A stretch of 61,225 bases of DNA. Origin: an uncultured Eubacteriales bacterium (GTDB lineage: Bacteria; Bacillota; Clostridia; Oscillospirales; Acutalibacteraceae). Positions 53,991 through 61,225 of the stretch are shown here, one piece after another (positions within the stretch are counted from its first letter, which is position 1; each line of letters starts with the position of its first letter). The stretch spans positions 1 to 61,225 of the forward strand of contig CAKSJY010000010.1 of assembly GCA_934464585.1 (NCBI GenBank), given 5' to 3'. The notes beneath the pieces were generated by a model. The model had not been told where the DNA came from. It did no database searches and worked only from the letters and a program-made list of their open reading frames with translations. Made by a program: the position numbers and the translations under genes.

Positions 53991-56357
53991 ATGAAACAAA
54001 CTATAGAACAAAACAGTATAATAAGATATGATCCAGACATAGATACAGGTCTTTCGGATGTACAGGTTAAAGAGAGAATAGAACAAAATTTGGTAAACTC
54101 TGATTTGGGAATAAAGACGAAATCCATTAAATGTATTATCAGAGATAATTTATGCACGTTGTTTAATTTGCTAAACTTTATTTTAGCATTGGCTGTATTT
54201 ATAGTAGGCTCGTATAAAAATCTATTATTTATGGGTGTTGTTATTTGTAATACAATTATTGGAACGTATCAAGAAATAAAAGCAAAAAGGGCTGTAGATA
54301 AACTTTCGATTGTTTCGTCTTTGAAGGCTAAAGTTCTTAGGAACTCAGAAATTATTGAACTTAGCCCAAATAAAATAGTACTTGATGATATTTTGATTTT
54401 AGAATCAGGAAATCAGATAGTCTCTGATTGTATTGTAAAGTCTGGCGAAGTTTATGTTAATGAGTCGCTTTTGACCGGAGAATCCGATCTTGTTAGAAAG
54501 CAGGTAGGCGATAAATTATATTCTGGAAGTTTTGTTACAGGTGGAAATTGTAAGGCAAGGGTAGAACATATAGGTGAAGACAATTATGCAAATAAAATCT
54601 CAAATGAAGCTAAGTATATTAAAAAGATAAATTCTGAGATTATGAATACAATAAATAAAATTATTAGAATTGTCTCGATTTTAATAATACCTATAGGAAT
54701 CCTTCTTTTTTATAATCAGGTTTCAATTTCGGCAAATAATTATCATGATGCAGTTATAAATACAGTTGCAGCACTTATTGGTATGATCCCGGAAGGATTG
54801 GTATTACTAACGAGTACTGTATTGGCAGTAGGTATTATTCGGCTTTCTAAGCATAAAGTGTTGGTTCAAGAACTTTATTGCATAGAAACTTTAGCAAGGG
54901 TAGATGTTATGTGTCTTGATAAGACAGGTACACTCACAGAGTCTGATATGACAGTATCGAATGTTATACCGTTTTCAGATACTTCAAGAGTGGAGATTGA
55001 TAAGGCACTAAATTCACTTGTATCAGCCTTAAATGATAATAATGCAACATTTAATGCATTAAAGAAAATGTATAATAGAAATACAGAATACATGCCACTT
55101 AAGGTGGTTCCATTTAGATCAGAAAAAAAGTGGTCCGGTGTTTCGTTTGAGGAAATAGGGACATATGTTATTGGTGCACCTGAATTTATATTGAAGAATG
55201 TATTTTCAGAAAAAGAGGAAGTATCATCAATATTAGATAGTTATATACAAAAAAGCCGTGTAATAGTACTTGCACATACATTGGATTCTTTTGAAGAGGA
55301 TATGGAATTACCTCAAAACTTGAAAGTTAAAGCGGTTATTGTTATAGATGATAAAATAAGGAAAGAGGCAAAACAAACTCTGGATTACTTTGAAAGCCAG
55401 GATGTAGATATTAAGATAATATCAGGCGATAATGTTTTAACAGTTTTTAATATAGCAGAAAGCCTTAATATTAAAAATTGCGATAAGTATGTTGATGCTA
55501 CAACTCTTAAAAATTATGACCAGATTAAGAATGCTGTAAAAGAGTATACATTATTCGGAAGAGTGTCTCCGGAACAAAAGAAACAGATAGTTTTAGCTTT
55601 GAAAGAATATAAAAAGACTGTTGCTATGATAGGGGACGGAGTTAATGATGTCTTAGCCCTTAAAGAAGCAGATTGCAGTGTTGCAATGGCTTCGGGTAGT
55701 GAGGCTGCTAGGAGCATTTCTCAATTAGTACTTCTAAACTCAAATTTTGATTCAATGCCTAAGGTTTTAAATGAGGGTAGAAGGTCAATTAATAATATAC
55801 AGAGATCTTCATCGCTATTTTTAGTTAAAACGATATACTCAACCTTGCTTGCAATTATTTTTCTTTTTATAAAAATGCAATATCCTTTTATGCCTATACA
55901 GATGACCCTTACAAGTATGTTTACTATAGGTATACCATCATTTATTTTGGCGCTTGAGCCTAATAATGATCGAATAAAAGGTAATTTCTTTTTTAATATA
56001 ATAAGCAAAGCAATACCTGGAGCATTAACAGTTGTATTTAATATAATAATGACTGTAGTTGTGAGCAATATATTTTCAATTTCATCACAACATACTTCAA
56101 CTTTATCTGTAATATTAACAGGATATACGGGCCTTATGTTGCTTTATAAAATATCGAAACCGTTTAATGTAAGAAGAAAGATTTTGTTTACGCTTATGGT
56201 GTTTGGATTTACATTTTGTGTATTCGCATTTAAAGGACTGTTTTCACTAGCAATATTAACATTACAATTATGGATAATTTTAATTGTTCTTTTAATTTTG
56301 GCAAGCTTAATATTTAACATAATGATTAATTTATTTAATAGAAAAATAAAGCCTTGA
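53991..56357 (+). CDS. Cation-transporting P-type ATPase (P2-like, CtpE type)
   Basis: A 788-residue P-type ATPase. Visible: LTGES in the actuator domain (near 163), IPEGLVLLTS in TM4 (the PEGL motif of P2 Ca/Na pumps rather than the CPC of metal pumps), the phosphorylation site CLDKTGTLTES (near 310), and the hinge MIGDGVNDVLALKEADCSVAMASGSEAAR (near 547). C-terminal helices follow. The ion may be calcium, by analogy with mycobacterial CtpE; it is not proven. The start is ATG 53991, since GAAGG upstream would be too close to ATG 53982. Its stop codon lies inside a perfect palindrome. Confidence 0.9.
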   Translation: MKQTIEQNSIIRYDPDIDTGLSDVQVKERIEQNLVNSDLGIKTKSIKCIIRDNLCTLFNLLNFILALAVFIVGSYKNLLFMGVVICNTIIGTYQEIKAKRAVDKLSIVSSLKAKVLRNSEIIELSPNKIVLDDILILESGNQIVSDCIVKSGEVYVNESLLTGESDLVRKQVGDKLYSGSFVTGGNCKARVEHIGEDNYANKISNEAKYIKKINSEIMNTINKIIRIVSILIIPIGILLFYNQVSISANNYHDAVINTVAALIGMIPEGLVLLTSTVLAVGIIRLSKHKVLVQELYCIETLARVDVMCLDKTGTLTESDMTVSNVIPFSDTSRVEIDKALNSLVSALNDNNATFNALKKMYNRNTEYMPLKVVPFRSEKKWSGVSFEEIGTYVIGAPEFILKNVFSEKEEVSSILDSYIQKSRVIVLAHTLDSFEEDMELPQNLKVKAVIVIDDKIRKEAKQTLDYFESQDVDIKIISGDNVLTVFNIAESLNIKNCDKYVDATTLKNYDQIKNAVKEYTLFGRVSPEQKKQIVLALKEYKKTVAMIGDGVNDVLALKEADCSVAMASGSEAARSISQLVLLNSNFDSMPKVLNEGRRSINNIQRSSSLFLVKTIYSTLLAIIFLFIKMQYPFMPIQMTLTSMFTIGIPSFILALEPNNDRIKGNFFFNIISKAIPGALTVVFNIIMTVVVSNIFSISSQHTSTLSVILTGYTGLMLLYKISKPFNVRRKILFTLMVFGFTFCVFAFKGLFSLAILTLQLWIILIVLLILASLIFNIMINLFNRKIKP

Positions 56358-56377
56358 CATATGTCAAGGCTTTAATG
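56348..56377 (+). terminator. 26-bp perfect palindrome/terminator overlapping the P-type ATPase stop codon
   Basis: AAAGCCTTGACAT followed at once by its exact reverse complement (56361-56373), then AATGTT. The TGA stop at 56355-56357 is inside the left arm. Confidence 0.65.
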
Positions 56378-56469
56378 TTATACTGCTGCAATCTAGTAGA
56401 TATTTTGTTTATAAAAGAATAAATTTTGAAAACTTTTTAATTCGATGAGGTACTTATATTTATTAGTTT

Positions 56470-56895
56470 TTATTTCTTTTGCATTTTTCTTCGTATATCT
56501 CTATATTGTTCTGGAATGTCATCTAAGCTCATGTCTTTTAGCACTTCAGTTGTTCCGGCCTTTTTTGCTGTTTCATAGTACCAAATTTTAAAATTTAACA
56601 TTTCTAATTTTTCTTTTAATTCTTCTATTTGAGAAATAACTTCCTTACGTTGGTTAACAATTAATTGTAGTCGCTCATTTATAGTTGAATCGCCTTCCAT
56701 TGCCATTAGTACAAAGTGTCGAATATCTTTTAGTTGCATGCCGGTTTTCTTGAAACATTCAATTATTTTTAGCCATTCATAATCGGAATCATTAAATATA
56801 CGTGTTCCGCTTTTAGAACGCTCAATAAATGGAAGTAGACCCTTCTTATCATAATAGCGTAATGTTGAAGCAGAAATATTAAGCATATTTGCCAT
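56470..56895 (-). CDS. MerR-family transcriptional regulator (start codon uncertain)
   Basis: A 141-residue MerR protein: helix-turn-helix and wing ANMLNISASTLRYYDKKGLLPFIERSKSGTRIFNDSDYEWLKIIECFKKTGMQLKDIR (2-60), a dimerisation coiled coil (about 75-115), and a short effector-type tail without the Cys of metal-sensing members. Codons just before ATG 56895 encode ELYTISQ, the first strand expected in MerR proteins, but no start codon is present for them. A well-spaced AGGAGG (56926-56931) points to a GTG at 56918 in another frame that ends after five codons. So the N-terminus may have lost its start by a small indel. It is divergent from the reductase operon it probably controls. Confidence 0.85.
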   Translation of the reverse strand: MANMLNISASTLRYYDKKGLLPFIERSKSGTRIFNDSDYEWLKIIECFKKTGMQLKDIRHFVLMAMEGDSTINERLQLIVNQRKEVISQIEELKEKLEMLNFKIWYYETAKKAGTTEVLKDMSLDDIPEQYRDIRRKMQKK

Positions 56896-56956
56896 TTGAC
56901 TTATCGTATATAACTCACTTTTATCCTCCTAAATTTTCACGAAAATAAAAAAACTA

Positions 56957-56987
56957 TTGACTTAAAGTCAGGTTTAACTTTTATAAT
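56957..56987 (+). promoter_or_regulatory. MerR-type promoter (19-bp spacer) of the reductase operon
   Basis: TTGACT (56957-56962), a 19-bp spacer, perfect TATAAT (56982-56987). The long spacer is the hallmark of MerR-activated promoters, and it carries the dyad AAAGT-N8-ACTTT. Confidence 0.75.
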
Positions 56988-57100
56988 GATATTAGTTTCA
57001 ATTATATACAATATTGTATTCACAATCAATAAGTAATCAGACTATATTCTATGTACATGATATCTATTGATTGGTAATTTATTTTAAGGAGTGTAAACTT

Positions 57101-57640
57101 ATGGAGAAAAATGTATTGATTTTATCAGGTAGTCCACGTAAAGGAGGAAATTCTGATTTACTTTGTGATGAGTTTATGCGTGGTGCCGAGGAATCTGGGA
57201 ATAAGGTTGAAAAGATTTTTATAAGAGATAAAAAAATTGGGTACTGTATTGCTTGCGATTATTGCAAGAAAAGTAATGGAATCTGTGCTTTGAAGGATGA
57301 TATGTCTGAAGTTTTAGAAAAGATACATAAGGCTGACGTTATTGTAATGGCAAGTCCTGTATACTTTTATTCAATTGATGCACAAATGAAGGCATTAATT
57401 GATCGTTGTGTTGCTCAGTGGACAAAAATAAAAAATAAGGAATTTTATTATATTATGACAGCGGCAGAAAACAGCGATACAGTTATGGATTGTACATTAG
57501 AATGCTTTAGAGGTTTTGCGAAATGCCTTGAAGGTTCAGTTGAGAAGGGGATTATCTATGGCAAAGGTTTTTATAATGTCGGTGAAGTAAAAAATTCACC
57601 TGTTATGTTAGAAGCTTACAATATGGGTAAAAATATATAA
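57101..57640 (+). CDS. Flavodoxin-fold NAD(P)H-dependent FMN reductase
   Basis: A 179-residue protein. The FMN-binding loop is ILSGSPRKGGNSDLL (near 6-20), followed by CIACDYCKKSNGICALKDDM (a Cys cluster typical of this iron-sulfur flavoprotein-like subgroup) and ADVIVMASPVYFYSIDAQMKALIDRC. The reduced substrate is unknown. The start is ATG 57101 after AAGGAG; codons back to 57071 are rejected. The aldo/keto reductase gene follows after 16 bp. Confidence 0.9.
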   Translation: MEKNVLILSGSPRKGGNSDLLCDEFMRGAEESGNKVEKIFIRDKKIGYCIACDYCKKSNGICALKDDMSEVLEKIHKADVIVMASPVYFYSIDAQMKALIDRCVAQWTKIKNKEFYYIMTAAENSDTVMDCTLECFRGFAKCLEGSVEKGIIYGKGFYNVGEVKNSPVMLEAYNMGKNI

Positions 57641-57656
57641 TTGGGAGGTATTATAT

Positions 57657-58544
57657 ATGCAATATATTACTTTAAATAATAATGTGAAAATGCCAATACT
57701 TGGTTATGGGGTGTATCAGGTTACAAAAGAGGATTGCGAAAGGTGTGTATTGGATGCACTTAAAGCAGGATATCGTTCAATAGATACAGCTCAAGCGTAT
57801 TTTAATGAAAAAGAAGTTGGTTCAGCAATTAAGAAAAGTGGAATCCCAAGAGAAGAGATATTTCTAACTACAAAAGTTTGGGTTGAACATTATGGATATG
57901 AGGAATGTAAGAAATCTGTATTTGAGTCGATGAAAAAACTTCAGGTTGAGTATATTGACCTTGTACTTCTACATCAACCATTTAATGATTATTATGGGTC
58001 ATGGAGAGCTTTGGAAGATCTATATGAAGATGGTAAAATTCGTGCTATTGGAATTTCAAACTTTTATCCGGATAGAATGGTTGATCTTGCTCTATTTTCT
58101 CGTATTAGGCCAATGGTAAATCAAATTGAAATTCATCCATTTAATCAACAGGTTAAAGCCATAGAATGGAATAAAAAGTATAATATACAACCTGAGGCTT
58201 GGGCCCCACTAGGAGAACTTAGGGAAGGAATACTTGATAATGAAGTATTGAAGTCGATTAGCCAAAAATACAATAAGACAGTTGCTCAAATTATTTTAAA
58301 ATGGCATTTACAGCGAGGAATTGTAATTATTCCAAAGTCTACGCATTATGAGAGAATGGTAGAGAATATCAATGTATTTGATTTCGAACTTTCACAGGAA
58401 GATTTAGATGTAATTGCTGGTTTAGATAAAAATCGAAGTGTGTTCTTCTCTCATTCTGACCCATCAATGGTTGAGTGGTTTGCGCAAATGGTTGAAGAAA
58501 GAAAATCGCAACACGATACTAGCAAAGAAAATAAAAAGTGGTAA
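57657..58544 (+). CDS. Aldo/keto reductase
   Basis: A 295-residue TIM-barrel NADPH-dependent oxidoreductase. Visible: GYRSIDTAQAYFNEKEVGSAIKKSG (catalytic Asp and Tyr), IFLTTKVW (catalytic Lys), YIDLVLLHQP (His), AIGISNF, VNQIEIHPF and IPKSTHYERMVENI (cofactor). It probably detoxifies reactive aldehydes with its reductase partner under the divergent MerR regulator. GGGAGG precedes the ATG. Confidence 0.93.
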   Translation: MQYITLNNNVKMPILGYGVYQVTKEDCERCVLDALKAGYRSIDTAQAYFNEKEVGSAIKKSGIPREEIFLTTKVWVEHYGYEECKKSVFESMKKLQVEYIDLVLLHQPFNDYYGSWRALEDLYEDGKIRAIGISNFYPDRMVDLALFSRIRPMVNQIEIHPFNQQVKAIEWNKKYNIQPEAWAPLGELREGILDNEVLKSISQKYNKTVAQIILKWHLQRGIVIIPKSTHYERMVENINVFDFELSQEDLDVIAGLDKNRSVFFSHSDPSMVEWFAQMVEERKSQHDTSKENKKW

Positions 58545-58603
58545 ATTTCTGATTTTAACAGAAGAAAAAATATTAAACTACTAGCTAAATGAGACAAAAA
58601 AAT

Positions 58604-58645
58604 AAAGGTAGACGCATGGAAAACCATAATACGTCTACCTTTTTC
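58604..58645 (+). terminator. Intrinsic terminator of the reductase operon
   Basis: AAAGGTAGACG pairs with CGTCTACCTTT around an inner ATGG/CCAT stem, then TTTTT. Confidence 0.88.
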
Positions 58646-58782
58646 CTATACTAAAATATAATTCCTGAAAGGTTAAGTGAGATAGCAATAAATTTTAATT
58701 ATAAAACTCTTACCTTAATATAGATGTTATCAAAGCTTTAATTGTATACTTTTATAAATAGTAAGGGGTATAAAGAAAAGTT

Positions 58783-60627
58783 CTATTTTTCAATATGCAT
58801 AGCTCTAAGTGCGTTTAAAATAGCTAGCAAAGAGACTCCTACGTCAGCAAAAACAGCTTCCCACATATTTGTAAGTCCGAATGCTCCGAGTAGTAGTATA
58901 ATAGCCTTTACAGCAAGTGCAAAGATGATATTTTGTGAAACAATTCTTAGTGTTTTTCTTGATATTTTAATGGCTTTTGCAATTTTCAAAGGATTATCAT
59001 CCATTAAGACAACGTTAGCTGCTTCTATAGCTGCATCACTTCCTAATGCACCCATAGCGATTCCGATATCTGCACGTTTAAGAACGGGAGCATCGTTAAT
59101 TCCATCACCGACAAAGGCAAGATAGCCTTTTGCACTTTTTTGTTTTAGTAAATTTTCTACCTTTGCAACTTTATCCGCAGGTAATAGTTCAGTATATACT
59201 TCATCCATTTCTAATTCTTTAGCTACACTTTCACCAACACCCTTGCGGTCACCGGTAAGCATAATAGTTTTTTTCACACCGCATTCTTTTAAGGATTTTA
59301 TAGCCTCTTTAGAATTAGGTTTAATTTCGTCGGTTATTACTATATGTCCTACATATTCATTATCTATAACTACATGGACAATTGTCCCCTGAGAATGGCA
59401 ATGTTTACATTTTACACCGATTTTATCCATGAGCTTACTGTTACCGGCGTAGACGGTTTTATTATCAACTATTGCCTTGATACCATGTCCGGAGAAGTTT
59501 TCTACTTCTGAAATGCGGGATTTATCAATTTTATGATTATATGCGGTACGTAAGGATTGAGAAATTGGGTGATCAGAATAACTTTCAGCAAGAGCTGCAA
59601 CTTCAAGTAATTCTTCTTTTGATATTATCTCAGGATGAATTACAGAAACCGAAAAGTTCCCTTTCGTAAGTGTGCCGGTTTTATCAAATACAATTATTTC
59701 AGTTTTTGATAATTGTTCAATATAGTTTGAACCCTTTACGAGTACACCTATTCTGGATGCGCCGCCGATTCCACCGAAGAAACTAAGTGGTATGGAAACG
59801 ACAAGTGCACATGGACAGGAAATAACAAGGAATATTAATGCACGGTTTATCCATGTAATCCAGTTTCCTGTAAATATAGATGGAATAAGTGCTAATAAAA
59901 CAGCCCCTATGACAACAACTGGAGTATATATTCTGGCGAATTTTGTGATAAATTTTTCTGTATTTGCTTTACTGCTTCCGGAATCTTCAACAAGTTTGAG
60001 GATTTTCGAAACAGTAGAGTCTCCAAAGGTTCCTGTTGTACGAATACGTAGTAATCCAGACATATTAATGCAACCGCTTATTATATTATCACCACTTTTT
60101 ACGTCCTGTGGTAGACTTTCTCCTGTCAATGCGGTAGTATTTAGACTTGATTCACCTTCAACGATTACACCATCTATTGGTACCTTTTCTCCGGGTTTTA
60201 CGATTATAATACTTCCGGGTTGTATACTATTTGGATCAACTTGCTTTAAATTCCCGTTTTCTTCAATGTTAGCGTAATCTGGTCTAATATCCATTAGTGA
60301 TGTAATTGAATTTCGACTTTTTTCAACTGCAATGTCTTGAAAAAGTTCTCCAATTTGATAAAATAGCATGACTGCAACAGCTTCCGGATATTCTCCGATT
60401 AAAAGTGCTCCGATTGTAGCAATCGACATCAAAAAATGTTCATCAAAAACTTTACCTTTTACGATATTTCTGGCAGCATGGTAAAGTACGTCGCCACCAA
60501 TAATAAGGTATGAAATAATACAAAGAAATAATGTAGCTGTTGAGCTAAAGAAAGGAGTAAATGTTATCCCTAAAAGTATGGCACTAATAATGATTCTGAC
60601 TACTGTGATTTTCTGATCTTTTTCCAT
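58783..60627 (-). CDS. zntA: Zn2+/Cd2+-exporting P1B-type ATPase (ZntA/CadA family) without N-terminal metal-binding domain
   Basis: A 614-residue heavy-metal pump. Visible: TTALTGESLPQ (actuator), ISCPCALVVSIPLSFFGG in TM6 (CPC), VFDKTGTLTKGN (phosphorylation Asp), SYSDHPISQS (HP motif), MLTGDRKGVG, and FVGDGINDAPVLKRADIGIAMG. The Lys in TM7 (FALAVKAIILLLGAFG) and Asp in TM8 (ADVGVSLLAILNALR) are marks of the Zn/Cd/Pb class. The usual N-terminal CxxC domain is missing; a CKHCHSQG stretch lies in the nucleotide-binding domain. AGGAGG precedes the ATG. No regulator gene is adjacent. Confidence 0.93.
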   Translation of the reverse strand: MEKDQKITVVRIIISAILLGITFTPFFSSTATLFLCIISYLIIGGDVLYHAARNIVKGKVFDEHFLMSIATIGALLIGEYPEAVAVMLFYQIGELFQDIAVEKSRNSITSLMDIRPDYANIEENGNLKQVDPNSIQPGSIIIVKPGEKVPIDGVIVEGESSLNTTALTGESLPQDVKSGDNIISGCINMSGLLRIRTTGTFGDSTVSKILKLVEDSGSSKANTEKFITKFARIYTPVVVIGAVLLALIPSIFTGNWITWINRALIFLVISCPCALVVSIPLSFFGGIGGASRIGVLVKGSNYIEQLSKTEIIVFDKTGTLTKGNFSVSVIHPEIISKEELLEVAALAESYSDHPISQSLRTAYNHKIDKSRISEVENFSGHGIKAIVDNKTVYAGNSKLMDKIGVKCKHCHSQGTIVHVVIDNEYVGHIVITDEIKPNSKEAIKSLKECGVKKTIMLTGDRKGVGESVAKELEMDEVYTELLPADKVAKVENLLKQKSAKGYLAFVGDGINDAPVLKRADIGIAMGALGSDAAIEAANVVLMDDNPLKIAKAIKISRKTLRIVSQNIIFALAVKAIILLLGAFGLTNMWEAVFADVGVSLLAILNALRAMHIEK

Positions 60628-60696
60628 GAATTCAACCTCCTAATCTAAAGTATTGTAATTAATATAAAGCCCGAATATTTAAATTTATCTTTTATA

Positions 60697-60744
60697 CAAA
60701 TATGAGCTTTAATCTAGTTAAACAATTTTTTAACTAATTAGATT
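60697..60744 (-). promoter_or_regulatory. Promoter with overlapping dyad upstream of the Zn/Cd ATPase gene
   Basis: On minus: TTGTTT (60720-60725), 17 bp, TATTTG (60697-60702). The -35 box lies in an inverted repeat, AGTTAA-N8-TTAACT (60716-60735), with outer arms AATCT/AGATT. This is consistent with a metal-responsive repressor site. Confidence 0.45.
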
Positions 60745-60980
60745 ATACAGTAATAAGGCTATATTATCAACAGAAATAGATGATTTATATATAGAAAATG
60801 TAGGCTGACTATTAATTTTGGATAATTTTTTCTCTTTATTTGTTAAACATTTGGAGTATTTGACTGGCTTTATAAGTGGCAGAAAATGAGCATTGAATTA
60901 TTGATAATTTTATTAAAATTAATCGTGATAACAATATAGCAATCCATAAAAACAAAAAGATGTAGGAAATTTTGGATGAT
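60745..60980. other. Gene-free AT-rich spacer
   Basis: No coding frame with a ribosome site, and no repeat or RNA gene recognised, up to the structured element at the right edge. Confidence 0.5.
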
Positions 60981-60985
60981 AGACA

Positions 60986-61201
60986 GTACCTGTTTTTCAC
61001 CCGACGGCTAAGCTGAAAAGGTGCCTCAATATTTTTATTAATCCTTTAGGGTAGGATTGGGCGAGAAGAAAATCATAACCACCCGTCAAACGGGTAGTTT
61101 GCACAAGGGCTATAAGCCCAGATTACTGACCCGCGTCTCAAGGCGCAGGCTTTCTCTTCGTTTAATCCTTAATGTCTTTGCATCCTTGGCTACCCTAAAG
61201 G
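60986..61201 (+). ncRNA. Multi-hairpin structured RNA, possibly part of an IS200/IS605- or IscB (HEARO)-type element
   Basis: A G/C-richer block in AT-rich surroundings. It contains: a bulged hairpin (60986-61024); a perfect 12-bp closing stem pairing 61043-61054 with 61190-61201; an inner stem 61054-61071 with 61151-61168 (17 of 18 positions pair if G-U is allowed); and three small hairpins at 61081-61095 (ACCCG/CGGGT), 61107-61119 (GGGCT/AGCCC) and 61133-61146 (GCGTC/GGCGC). Several pairs are G-U only on the plus strand, which points to a plus-strand RNA. The layout, and a memory of similar hairpin runs near IS200/IS605 and HNH/IscB genes, suggests such an element with its ORF beyond the edge. 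Family not confirmed. Confidence 0.5.
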
Positions 61202-61225
61202 GGTTTACATATTATTTTACGCTTA

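Noticed and set aside
59792..60277. Plus-strand frame of 161 codons inside the Zn/Cd ATPase gene
   Set aside because: Antisense shadow of conserved P-type ATPase motifs.
1..61225. CRISPR arrays, rRNA or tRNA genes
   Set aside because: No regularly spaced short repeats and no recognisable rRNA or tRNA sequence were seen on reading both strands.

Overview
The window is AT-rich chromosomal DNA from an anaerobic, endospore-forming member of the Clostridia (Firmicutes). The evidence is the spoIIA operon, spoIIGA-sigE, an uninterrupted sigK, a SpoVB-type flippase, a YlmC/YmxH protein, AdhE fermentation with a Rex-type operator, groESL under CIRCE, MurT/GatD, TmcAL and CoaX. I cannot name the genus from the sequence. 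No rRNA, tRNA, CRISPR array or complete insertion sequence was seen.

Layout. 1-6.2 kb: RNase R (cut by the left edge) and secG on the minus strand, then a RodA/FtsW protein, glnA and a sporulation-type D,D-carboxypeptidase on plus. 6.4-14.7 kb is the accessory block: a Ser/Asn/Asp-rich single-span membrane protein, then three tandem genes holding at least four complete copies, plus one wrecked copy, of a module of about 460 residues that I do not recognise, then an AlkD-like DNA glycosylase gene 22 bp later. 14.8-18.4 kb (minus): an aminoglycoside-phosphotransferase-fold kinase and adhE. 18.4-24 kb (plus): valS, folC, spoIIAA-spoIIAB-sigF. 24-32.6 kb: organophosphate transporter, DUF421, a cohesin/cadherin-like surface protein, MscS, DUF4364, Nudix, alpha/beta hydrolase, PncC/CinA-C, tmcAL. 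32.7-38.7 kb (plus): ackA, prfA, sua5, coaE, a lytic transglycosylase and an M18 aminopeptidase. 38.8-43.3 kb (minus): groEL-groES and gatD-murT. 43.5-50 kb (plus): spoIIGA, sigE, a Na/Pi cotransporter with PhoU-like tail, a SpoVB-like flippase, coaX. 50-51.6 kb is a compact divergent switch: a region-4-only sigma-like protein and a 70-residue protein on minus, facing an XRE repressor and an ImmA-like protein on plus. 51.8-56.4 kb: dCMP deaminase, sigK, PAP2 phosphatase, YlmC/YmxH, a P2-type ATPase. 56.5-60.7 kb: a MerR regulator facing a flavodoxin-fold reductase and aldo/keto reductase, then a Zn/Cd P1B ATPase. The last 240 bp fold into a multi-hairpin RNA-like structure that may belong to an IS200/IS605- or IscB-type element continuing past the right edge.

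How the genes work together. Three of the compartment sigma factors (F, E, K) and the SpoIIGA protease lie within 30 kb; sigG does not follow sigE. AckA with AdhE implies acetate and ethanol as fermentation products. MurT/GatD amidates lipid II, and RodA, the carboxypeptidase, the transglycosylase and SpoVB act on envelope or cortex peptidoglycan. The best candidates for undescribed biology are the tandem module family at 7.2-14 kb, the XRE/degenerate-ImmA/sigma-like switch with a shared ACAC-N5-GTGT operator, and the structured RNA at the right edge. All assignments were made by reading; no database or folding program was run.
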